A stretch of DNA of 64,000 bases from Allomyces arbusculus (lineage: Eukaryota; Blastocladiomycota; Blastocladiomycetes; Blastocladiales; Blastocladiaceae): positions 33,665 to 97,664 of the forward strand of contig JADHYV010000070.1 of assembly GCA_027604705.1 (NCBI GenBank), written 5' to 3'. The notes below the pieces were generated by a model that saw only the letters and a program-made list of their open reading frames with translations, did not search any database and was not told the DNA's origin. How positions within the stretch are numbered: the stretch's first letter is position 1; each line of letters starts with the position of its first letter. Both the position numbers and the translations under genes were made by a program. Positions 55,112 to 64,000 of this stretch are shown here, piece by piece.

Positions 55112-58100
55112 GGCGGCAGCGGTGGCGGTCTGCTGGAGGGCGGTGCTGAGCGGAGCGGGACCGGCACGGGACGGGGTCGATGGGTCGTGCGGGTCGCGGG
55201 TGCAGAAGAGCACAATGCAGCAAGTTGCAGGGCACGGCTCGCCGCACGCAAGGGAATGTGCAGGTCGGCGTGCGGGTGCCGGTGCGTGCCGGTGCGGTGG
55301 TGCGGCGGTTGGGATTTGGAGGACGAGTGCGCGTGGTTGATGGCAGAGGGCGTGGTTGGGCTTCGACGTCCAGGCTCGCGAGCAAGACCGACCAGGCAGA
55401 AGCACCGCTCGCTGCACGTGCGTGGCGCGGTGAGCGCCGCAGCTTCGTGGCGGCTACAGCAACTACCTGGCTCACGGGCGAAGGCGGGCGCCAACAAGCG
55501 CGCCAGCTCAACGCACGTCGCTGCTCCCTTCCGTACCGTACGCACTCCCTTTCTCCCTCTTGAAGTCCCCGGCCCACGGCAAACAACACCCAGGCCCGCC
55601 TCTTGCGCTTCCTCCCCGACCGGCCAGCAACGTATCGACCATGGCAAGCCGCGGTGCACCGTTGCCGCGTTCAACGCGCGCCCTGCCCCTGCACGTTTCC
55701 GCACTGCATCCGCTGTCCCCGCACACTGCGCGCCCCTCGCAATTTGCAACTCGCAACGCGCCCCAGCTTTCCTCCAGCTTTGCTGCTCTGGCTCGACCCG
55801 ACCCGACCGAGTCGTGGAAGCTGGAATCGACTGCGCACTCAGCGTTCACTGCGTCGCAAGCACTGTCCTGCTTGCCAGTCGCGCGACCGACGTCCAACGC
55901 GTCAGACTCTAAATCGGTCGCACACACGCTACGGACAGCAGAACACGGAACGGCACCAACCCGAACCAAGGCACGCTGCTCGCCTATACTCTCGCCAGTC
56001 GGCTCGCTTGCTCGCGCAACGCAGTGGACAGCTTCACGCAGCACCAGTTCCCTCCATTGACGAAATGCTGCCGCCACTCATGGTTCCTCACCTCACAAGC
56101 CAACTCTCACGCAACTTGTACACTGCTTTGCCTTTTTAATCGTCAATGGATACTACTTGCATCTTCCCATCAACTCAATCATTGCTCAGGCCATCTATCG
56201 CGAGAACCTTGGCAGAACAGGAGGCAACACTGCATGGAAACGGACTGAACCACAACGCATTGAGATGCGCGCTAACGGCGACCAGCAACTGACGAGAGGC
56301 AGCCAGAAATCGACCGGAATCAACCAGAAACGACCAGCCTAATCGGCCACCAGCGCCCGAGCCAAATAAGCAGGCGATACACGCCGCTGAATAGCGACCG
56401 TGATCTTTTCTCTGCAGGGGGCTGGCATTCCATGCTAATTTGCACCACGTCAAATGACGCGCTATCGATGCCGTCCTTTGTCGAGCCAGTACGACTGGTG
56501 AGGGAGTGTGGTGGGGAGGTGTGGTGCGGGTGTCACAAAGACTTGTCCCTCACGCCGCCAGTTGGGTTCAGATTGGCCGACGACGATCAGTGAGTGATCG
56601 TGCAGCTCCGACCATTGACCTCAACCTCGTGAACCCGTTGGTGGACACGCGTTATGATAGGGATATGCGCGCGGACTTGCCTTGAAACTCCACAGGGAGT
56701 CCGCGCGCTCAGGGCGCGCATCACGTCAACGTCGATCATGAGGTCTCGATCATTTCCAGCAGAAGAGATACGCGCATTGGCGTCGGTGCGCGTGGGCGCG
56801 CTCCGCCGGCCCGGCAAGTTGCAACTGTTTGGGACCATGATCGTTGCGAACCGAACAAGCACACGCGGTGGCATCGTCCGTGGCGCTCAAACGTGCAAGG
56901 GACAGTGATCAGGTGGGGTGTGCGCGCGCGCTCCAGCTGGTTGGTCGTGTGAGTGCGAGCCAAACAACCAATGAAACTTTGTTGCGTCGTGCTTGAAATG
57001 ATACAATCGACAACGCCAACCGCTGCGCATCCCGCGGAAACAATCGGTAACAATTACAGACGCGCATACTTGCCACGACAACGTCATACACCCACGCGAA
57101 AAAGTCGCCAGTCACACGCCTTGCCACCCGCCCGTTCCGCTTTGGCACTTGTCAGCAACACTGCAGCATCACCAAAAGGCATCAGACCGCTCTGGATCCC
57201 GAGTTTGGGCGATGTGTCCTGGAGCTCAAGGAAATAATGTGATCGCTGACGCGGCCGGTTGGCAGCTGCACGAGAGGCCAGTGTATCGCGCGCTACTACC
57301 GATCGTTTGCGTCGTTGAAGCGCGGACGCGCGTTTCCACAGGCGTAATGTCGCCAGGGAGGTCCCCGTGCGCGCGTTCGCGGTCATCACTAGTTAAAGCG
57401 AGTGTATTTACGTGTGGGTTGGATTGGTTGGTATGCTCATCATATGGTCACGCGCAGCATCGTCCGGAAACTGGACGTGGTCGTTGCCCCCGTTTGCCCC
57501 CTTCCGCGCGGTGATCCCCTTTCCATCGCGTGCATTATTTCACAACTCGCTCCATTTCTTCGGCTCCATATTCTTCCGTGCTGCCGAATGGTGGCGCTGA
57601 AACCCGGCTAGGCTATTTTTTGCTGCATGAGCGAAAGGGGAGTTCGACGCGTTTCCGGAACTCGCCCAATGGTCCACAGCGCATTCCTTTTGGTTGTCGC
57701 CTTGCCGATGTGTTCTTGGTCATGTGCATCTGAACCGTCCTCGGCTAGACCCTTTCAGACTCTTCGATCGTGTGATACAAATGGCGAACCAACCGCGTGC
57801 TTGTTTCGAGTCTCTTTCGATCCTTCAAGCGTGCGCTCGACAGTCGTGCAGCGCGCTTTCCGGTTGATCCAGGTGCGCGCGCTGGCGTCGCTCATGTGTG
57901 CGTGCGTTCGCAAGTGCCAGCAACATGCCGGATCAGCCGACCACACCAATGAAGTCAATCGGCCCGTGGAATTATTGCACGCGGCAGCAAAGTTGTCGTC
58001 GACATGTGTCCACTCGGTCGTTCCCGAGTCGCGACAATAAATCCTCGCCGCCCCCGTGCCCCTGCCGTCGATCGGTATCCAGCCTGCTTGTGCTCTCCTG

Positions 58101-58151
58101 CATTTGCGGCATAGACCAGCTCCATAGACCCGCAGTCACCGACTCGTCACC
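55112..58151. other. Large gene-poor stretch, 3.0 kb
   Basis: No protein gene, tRNA or rRNA is supported. Open frames exist on both strands in the GC-rich first kilobase (for example around 55,500-56,080) but lack domains and good starts. From 56 kb onward the sequence is of mixed composition. A strong inverted repeat is at 56667-56708. The right end is the promoter and 5' UTR region of the fungalysin gene; I see no clear TATA box. Confidence 0.45.
56667..56708. repeat. Perfect 11-bp inverted repeat with 20-base loop
   Basis: GCGCGCGGACT at 56667-56677 pairs perfectly with AGTCCGCGCGC at 56698-56708. It could form a GC-rich hairpin in DNA or RNA or be a dyad site for a regulator. It lies in the middle of the 3-kb gene-poor stretch. 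Confidence 0.85.
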
Positions 58152-60629
58152 ATGGCCTTCATCTCGTCAGCGCGCAAGTTCGCCGTCCTCTTCCTCCTCG
58201 CGCTCATCGCGACGCAGGCGATCACGTTTGTCGACGCTGCGCGCAAGACCAAGGTTCCGGCCATCGCGCACAAGACGTTCGGCGAGGTTTCGGCTCCTGC
58301 CGCATCGCTCGTTGCTGGCGCGACCGACGCCAAGACGGCTGCGACCAGCTACCTCGTCAACGAGCTGCACTTCCCGGCGTCCGAGTTCATCATCAAGGAT
58401 GTTGTTCCCGTCTCGAACGGCGTCACTGCCGTCTACGCGCGCCAGGTCATCAACGGCCTTGAGGTCGTGAATGGCGACATCAACGTGAACGTCAAGTACG
58501 TTCTGAATTTTTCCGTTGCGATGCTGGAGAGCCAAGCCACTCTGTTCAGCCAAACTGAGCGCGCCTTGCCTCTTTTCTCCACCTGTCCAGGAACGGCCAG
58601 GTCATTTCGTACGGTGACCGCTTCTACCGTGGCGCGCGCCCATCGCGCCCCAACATTGGTAACCAGGAGTCGGCCGGTACCGCTGGCAAGGCCCCCGCGG
58701 ACAACTTCAAGTCGCTCGCGAACTTTGTCGGCGTGAAGCCCAGCAGGGTCGACGTCAAGGAGACGACGCAGGAGGGCGGCGCCAATGGCCCGTCCTACGA
58801 AATCACGTCCGACGTGGCGGCCGAGAAGGTGCCTGTCAAGTATGCCTACGTACAGAACGGCAACAACCTCAAGCTCGTGCAGTCGTTCCAGGTCAAGCTG
58901 GCCGATGAGTCGGCGTGGTACCACGGCCACGTGAACGCGCAGACGGGCGAGGTCGAGGCGCTCAACGACTGGGTCGCTGACGCCAAGTACTCGGTTCTGC
59001 CCGTTGGCACCGAAAACCCGAACAAGGGACCGATTACGGTAGTAGATTCGTCGACAGCGGTCAAGACGAATGCGTCGCCACAAGGCTGGCACTCGACGGG
59101 CACGACCTCGTACACCGACACGCGTGGCAACAATATTCAGGCTCAAGTTCGTATTTTGCGCGTTTTTCCTTTCTCTCGCGTGAAGTCTCTTCACGTTTTC
59201 TTGCTTTTTCGTCGCGCCGCGCTCCTTGATCGTCACTGACGCTTGACTCGCGCGCTGCTCGCTCTCTCTCTTAGCCCAACACGGCGACAGCCTCTAAGAA
59301 CGTGCGTCCGTCGGGCGGCTCGACGCTCGATTTCTCAGCCATCAAGCCCGACTTTACAAAGGCAGCGACGTCGTACACGCCCGCGGCGACGGTGCAGCTC
59401 TTCTACATGCTCAACTCAGCCCATGACCTGTCCTACCAGTACGGGTTTGATGAGGTGTCAGGCAACTTCCAGGTGCGCTTCCTTTTCGCTTTTCGCGCCG
59501 GATTTGAATGTGCCGACTTACAAACGTGTTTTCATGTCAAAAGGTCAACAATTTCGGCAAGGGAGGCAAGGGGAACGATGCCGTCATTGCTAACGCGCAG
59601 GACCGGTCAGGTACAATTTCCGCCGATTTCGTCACGTTTTCTTTCTCTTCTGTTCCTAACGATGATCGCAATTGCATCCGACATTTAGGGACCGACAACG
59701 CCAACTTTGCGACGCCGCCTGACGGCCAGCAGCCGACGACGCGCCAGTACATCTTCACGCAGACGACGCCAACGCGCGATGGTGTCTACGACCTGACGAT
59801 TCCGTTCCACGAGTTCATGCACGGCATCACAAACCGTCTGACCGGTGGGCCGTCCAACACCGACTGCCTCAACGACCTCGAGTCGGGCGGTATGGGCGAA
59901 GGGTGGGGAGATGTGTTCGGTTTGGTCGCCAACGTGTTGAAGGCTTCGTCGGCGCGTAGCGCAGCGTATCCCCTGGGCGCTTACGTCCTGGGAAGCTCGG
60001 CAGGGATCCGGACGTACCCGTATTCTTCGGATCTCTCAATTTGCCCGAACACGTACTCCTTCCTCTCCAAGAGCGATTACCAGGAGGTGCATCAGATTGG
60101 CGAGATTTGGGCGTCGATGCTGCTTGAGGTCTACTGGAACTTGGTGCGTTCTTTGCTTGAATTTTCTTGCTCGATTTTGGGTTTGGGCGCGGGACGGACT
60201 GTGGGCATTCTCAAGAGTTGCTCCACACAACGACCACCATACTGAGCAAAAACCGACTCTTCCTTCTCCCACTACGTTTTTAGGTCGACGCATACGGATA
60301 CGGCGATATTTTCGCAGCCTCGACGAGCAAGGGCAACTCGCTCTTCCTTCGTCTTGGTACTTGTCCACTCATTTCTGCTGCATCTGGCCCAAGCGCGTTC
60401 TGTTCACCAATGCACTCCCCTGCCCCCCATAGTCTTTGACGCTTTGAAGTTGCAGCCCTGCAACCCCACGCTGGTCGATGCACGCAACGCGATTATCCAG
60501 GCTGATGTCAACTTGACGGGTGGTGCCAACAAGTGCGCGATCTGGAAGGGCTTCGCCAAGCGTGGTCTTGGGTATGGTGCCAAGGCTGGCGTCTACACGA
60601 ACTCCAACACGTTGCCGACGGGCTGTTAA
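58152..60629 (+). CDS. Fungalysin, secreted M36 metalloprotease
   Basis: Seven exons (58152-58495, 58591-59146, 59275-59472, 59544-59610, 59689-60143, 60284-60356, 60433-60629) give 629 residues, the usual size for the family; introns are 71-140 nt. A signal peptide (about 1-29) and an FTP-type propeptide precede the catalytic domain. The zinc site is intact: HEFMHG (HExxH) and, downstream, GMGEGWGD with the third ligand Glu. Fungalysins are secreted thermolysin-like proteases that degrade extracellular protein such as collagen, elastin or keratin and self-activate by removing the propeptide. They are expanded in chytrids and blastocladiomycetes. The start context CACCATGG is strong. The ends of introns 3 and 6 could shift by a few bases. 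Confidence 0.93.
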
Positions 60630-60939
60630 ACGTGCAACGTGATGCGAAAAAGCTGTCGCGCCATGTGAGAGGGCTTTTGAGTCGCAGAAGTGGTTTGTAG
60701 GGATGTTGTGTTGGGGCATGGACGCCCTGGTGCTGTTTCTGCTCTTCCAGCATGAATAGAAGCACGTTTAAATTTTTAAATCCCAGATCTTTTGTGCCCA
60801 GCTATGGGCTCAGTCTGTGTGGACTTTATTGGTTTGGTGAAGTAACTGGCTTCTGAGTCAAACGTGCAGAATTGAGCAAATTACAAGGTCATTGGATGCC
60901 CTTGTGCTGTGAGATTTTCCAATCATTTGACTTGGTTGC
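60630..60939. other. Fungalysin 3' flank
   Basis: A T-rich 3' flank with CGTTTAAATTTTTAAATCCC near 60764-60783, which may include the polyadenylation region. No gene is supported. CpG drops from about 60,780 onward, approaching the retroelement. Confidence 0.5.
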
Positions 60940-61079
60940 CGATATGGTGTCAAGTGTAGAACAAGCCTGTTGTCCCAGAGGTATGGTTTGGGCGTTTATA
61001 TACATGGAATGACAAGCGGGAATTATCAGAAACAACAAAAACGCAAAAGGAGCGAAACTCGTAACTCCACTTCACATCA
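60940..61079 (-). repeat. LTR-like 140-bp repeat, copy 1
   Basis: About 140 bp, clearly similar along its whole length to 62920-63061 and in the same orientation. Read on the minus strand it begins TGATGTGAAGTGG and carries a TATATAAACGCC segment (TATA-like). Its other end is changed from TGATAT to CGATAT, and the flanking 5-mers (GTTGC and GGCAG) do not match, so no target duplication is visible. Confidence 0.8.
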
Positions 61080-61280
61080 GGCAGTCATGTGATTTTTGGT
61101 GTTCATTGTCATTGTGGTCGAAACAGATGGGTCAGCATGGCACCCCCTGGTTGGTCAGTGGAATGGGTCTATCAAAAGGTTCAGCGGGGAGAGTGAATTC
61201 ATTTGGGGTGTGAACTCTGCACTTCACGGCAGTGGCAACCAAACCCTAGGTTGCCACCATCATTTACACGTGGGACCAAC

Positions 61281-61830
61281 TCACACAACTCCAGTGGTGA
61301 AACGACAAAAGAAAAACATCAAGGGGAAACACAAATGTGAGCCAAACACTCTGACACTCCCCCATGGCGAGCAGTTCCTATCTGCGCAACATGGGCACTT
61401 CCTCAAACCAATCATATCACAGAGCTTGCAGAATGCAGGAGCTTCGAGCGGCTTGGTCAAAATGTCGGCAATCTGGTTCTCTGTGTCCACGTGCTGCAGA
61501 TCAATCGTCTTCTTGGTGACTTGGTCCTGCAGCCAGTGCACATGGATCTCGAAGTGCCTGGACAAGAGCAACGCATCCTTGGCAACACGCTCTGCTGACT
61601 CATTGTCCTCCATGAGTGGCGTTGGTCCATCTGGCTTGTGCCCAAGTTCCTTGAGCAGTGCACGCATTGTGAGAATCATGTCACTGGCAAGACTTGCAGA
61701 CACATACTCAGTGGCCATGGTCGACTTGGCCACAAGAGTCTGTTTCTTGGACCACCAGGCGACTGGACTGCCACCGACGCATACCACATAACCAGATGTT
61801 GACTTGCGATTGCTGCAATCCTCAGCCAGT
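61281..61830 (-). pseudogene. Copia RNase H domain, frameshifted from reverse transcriptase
   Basis: Contains VAWWSKKQTLVAKSTMATEY, then EDNESAERVA, HFEIHVHWLQDQV and DILTKPL, the copia RNase H hallmarks. It is in a different frame from the reverse transcriptase segment upstream. The break is a single-base change in length near 61,825, just after a VDANW motif. Confidence 0.85.
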
Positions 61831-62919
61831 TGGCATCCACAAACGCTTCGATTTTCATGTCCTTGCCCGAAAACTTGATGCCAAGATTCGACGTTCCAAG
61901 CAAGTATCTGACGAGCTGTTTTGCAGCCTCAAGATGAAGTATACCAGGTGCGTGCATGAATTGGCCAAGAATGGCAGTTGCAGCAGCAATGGCTGGGCGT
62001 GTTTTGGTTGCAGCAAATAGCAGTGACCCGACAATGGCAAGGTGGTCATGCTTAACTGCCAGATCAACGACCTTGGGCAAGTTGAGCAGCTCCTTGAAGT
62101 CTGACAGCCACATGGGGATCACTGGCCGTATCTTGTCAGGGATCTGGAACCACTCGCCCATCGACTTGACGTACTGGCTCTGGTCGAGATAAATTGCGCC
62201 GTTTTTGCCGTATGGGATCATGCACCCAAGCAGCCATGCTGCATCACCCAAGTCGTGCACCTTGAACTCAGACTTCAGCTTTTCAACGATCCACTTGCGT
62301 AGCTCCTGCGTTGATGCAACAATCGGCAGGTCATCGACATGGACGCCAATGAAGATGACACCCTTGCCCGTCTTGTACATGAAGAGGCACTTGTCGTCCT
62401 TGGACTCCATGAAGCCGAGCGAGATCAGGTAATCAGCTAAGCAACAGAACCACATGTGTGGAGCTTGCTTGGTGCCGTACAGCACCTTAACGAGCATGCA
62501 GACCTTGTCCAGGTTCTCCTGGTCAACAAACCCCAGTGGCTGCTCCATGAGCACGTGCTCCTTGATGTAGCCATACAAAAAGGCCGTCTTGATGTCGAGT
62601 TGCAGTGGGCGGATCTTGAGATGCACGGCAAGCACCAGGATCAGGCGCAACATGTCGAACGACGCAACTGGCGCAAACATGTCCGTATAGTGCACGCCTG
62701 GAATGGCCGTGTATCCCTTGGCAATGAGCTGCAATTTAGCGTGCACCAGCTCGCCGTCAGCTCCCAGCTTCCACTTGAAGATCCATCCAGAGTGCATCAC
62801 CTTGTCGCCAGGGCGGTGGTTGACCAGCACCCATGTCCCACTCTCAACAAGTGAGTTGTACTCGTCGAACGTTGGTGCTGGCCAATCTGGGCGAGCGAGT
62901 GCTTCCTTGACTGTCTTGG
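61826..62919 (-). pseudogene. Copia reverse transcriptase segment
   Basis: About 365 residues with the RT hallmarks: WVLVNHRPGDKV, QLDIKTAFLYG (first catalytic Asp), MEQPLGF, VLYGTKQAPHMW, and VHVDDLPIV (the usual YVDD box with His for Tyr), then the connection domain. Its 5' end abuts the 142-bp insertion and its 3' end abuts the RNase H frameshift. Confidence 0.9.
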
Positions 62920-63061
62920 TGATATGGTGTTGAGTGTAGAACGAGCCTGTTGTACCCAGAGGTACGGTCTGGGCGTTTATGTACATGGAATGACAAGCAG
63001 GGAATTATCAGAAACAACAAACTTGCAAAAAAAGCTAAACTCGTAACTCCACTTCACATCA
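62920..63061 (-). repeat. LTR-like 142-bp insertion in pol, copy 2
   Basis: Begins TGATATGGTG and ends CACATCA on the plus strand, so the termini are TGAT...ATCA with short imperfect inverted ends. It is flanked by CTTGG (62915-62919) and TTTGG (63062-63066), a 5-bp target-site duplication with one mismatch. On the minus strand a TGA at its border ends the upstream pol frame. It matches copy 1 at 60940-61079 and has a TATA-like TACATAAACGCC. A solo LTR or short non-autonomous LTR element is the best reading. Confidence 0.8.
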
Positions 63062-63997
63062 TTTGGGTTCCCAAACTGCGCCTTTGGCGCCGACCTGAGC
63101 TGATGCGACGCACGCAAGCACCGTCCTTTCCAATTCGATAAATTTGGCGATTTCCGAGTCTGGATTCACGCGTAAGAACAGTGTTGGCAAATCGAGATCG
63201 ACGATTCCAGACAGTGGCGTGCCAGAGTCGACTCCAGGGCCAGCTAGGGAATGAACAAGAACAGCTGAGGTGTCAGTGCAATCACAGTCCGGATAAACCG
63301 CCTGTGGTGCCTCCACTGCGTCAGCAGCACGTTCGACGCCCTTTTCAGGTTCAGGTTCCACCTCCCCCACGTTGGGCGTGCAGCGGACGTGGGGGGCAGA
63401 CTCAGGATCAAAGCGTCGAGCGATCTCTGGCTGCAGACCGTGCAAATGGCGTGATTGCCGACCTGTTGGCGGTGCGGCAGCCAGTTCTTGGGCAGCAACA
63501 CCCCCGAGCACCAACTCTTGAGCTGCAATGCGATCACCAGGCTCCCCCATGCCCACAACAACGGGAACTGGTTCTCCGACCGCCTGCAGCAACTCCAGCT
63601 CCCAAATCACCTGTGGCGTGTCGAGTTCCTGCACCAGCTCAGCCAGCAGGAGCATTGCATCAGGATCAGCGTCAGGCGCCAGGTCTTGATCTTGACAAGC
63701 ATCACCATCGCAGTCTCCTTCCACATCGACTCCACTGTCCACACTCGGCGGGACAGCTGGTGACCCCAAATCAACTTGGACAAGTGATCCGACCTTGATC
63801 CGAGCTGATGGCAGTGTACAAGCAGCACCAGCAACAATGTGTGACTCAGCAACACACAACTGCTTGGCAAACTTGATGTCGCGCGTGATGAACACCTTCT
63901 TGCCGTCCCAGACGCAGCAGCCGTCACGGGTAACCCATGGCAACTCGTCCCCATACCCGACCATGCGCACCACAATCCCTGCAGCAAATTTGGACAC
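63062..63997 (-). pseudogene. Copia integrase C-terminus and acidic linker, partial
   Basis: About 311 residues open from the window edge down to a stop contributed by the inserted repeat. The first ~60 residues match the end of copia integrase. The remainder is an Asp/Glu/Pro-rich linker of the kind found between integrase and reverse transcriptase. The natural start lies outside the window. Confidence 0.85.
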
Positions 63998-64000
63998 ACC

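Larger units (their letters stand above)
61080..64000 (-). mobile_element. Ty1/copia-type LTR retrotransposon, partial and decayed
   Basis: Read on the minus strand from the window edge, this holds in order the C-terminal part of integrase (VWDGKKVFITRDIKF), a long acidic linker, reverse transcriptase and RNase H, which is the copia order. Integrase core, gag and the 5' LTR lie beyond 64,000. A purine-rich tract (GGGGGAG, minus strand, 61363-61357) directly before TGTCAGAG looks like the polypurine tract and the start of the 3' LTR at about 61,356. The left limit of the element is not defined, because the other LTR is outside the window. The copy is inactive: a 142-bp insertion with a stop splits pol, and a frameshift breaks the RNase H region. 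Confidence 0.88.

Noticed and set aside
55508-56139. Overlapping frames of 166-189 codons on both strands near 55.5-56.1 kb
   Set aside because: All are low complexity and mutually antisense, and none has a recognisable domain, so I could not support a gene.

Overview
This window is nuclear DNA from a eukaryote, almost certainly an early-diverging, flagellated (zoosporic) fungus. A GC-rich blastocladiomycete of the Allomyces/Catenaria type is my best guess. The evidence is spliced genes with many short introns (mostly 64-100 nt, usually with GTACG-type donors), fungal-type proteins (a Pbs2-like HOG MAP kinase kinase, a UPF0658 Golgi membrane protein, a fungalysin M36 protease) and genes that Dikarya generally lack (PPP1R42 of the basal body/centrosome, an opsin-like class A GPCR, an OSR1/FRAY-type kinase). 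Coding DNA is very rich in CpG and in G/C at third codon positions, so long spurious reading frames occur on both strands. All exon structures below were read by eye from GT/AG sites, frame continuity and family motifs; no transcript evidence was available.

Layout. 0.2-12.4 kb (+): a WD40 protein, an OSR1/FRAY-like Ste20 kinase, the mitochondrial Rho GTPase Miro/Gem1 (8 exons) and an AGPAT-type acyltransferase. 13.8-21.3 kb (-): ER glucosidase II alpha, an opsin-like GPCR and a plasma-membrane-type syntaxin. 22.6-29.8 kb: an acidic hypothetical protein (+), a protein with a C-terminal Rieske domain (-), an NSUN3/4-type m5C methyltransferase (+), a small KNOP1/SMAP-domain protein (-) and an F-box protein (+). 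31-40 kb: an HSL-type esterase (+), Pbs2-like MAPKK (+), mitochondrial ribosomal protein uS14m (-) and a CaMKK/Sak1-type AMPK-activating kinase (+). 40.4-46.3 kb (-): an RGG/RS-tailed putative RNA-binding protein, then a CpG-poor gene-free island, then a TPR protein. 47-51.1 kb (+): UPF0658 membrane protein and PPP1R42. 51.5-55.1 kb (-): a HIG1-domain protein and an HSPA12-like Hsp70 ATPase. 55.1-58.15 kb: a 3-kb stretch with no gene that I can support. 58.15-60.6 kb (+): fungalysin. 61.2-64 kb (-): a decayed Ty1/copia retrotransposon cut by the window edge.

The genes are independent housekeeping and signalling loci rather than a pathway cluster. Three stress-related kinases (OSR1/FRAY-like, Pbs2-like, CaMKK-like) fall within 36 kb. 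Several products serve mitochondria (Miro, uS14m, NSUN3/4-type, HIG1, probably the TPR protein).

The most notable observations are the opsin-like GPCR that keeps ERY and the disulphide cysteines but has Ser at the retinal-lysine position; a 142-bp LTR-like insertion with TGAT...ATCA ends and a 5-bp target duplication that splits the copia pol gene, with a second copy 2 kb away; the GTACG splice-donor preference; G14-G16 tracts next to two minus-strand genes; and the CpG-depleted island at 44-45.2 kb.
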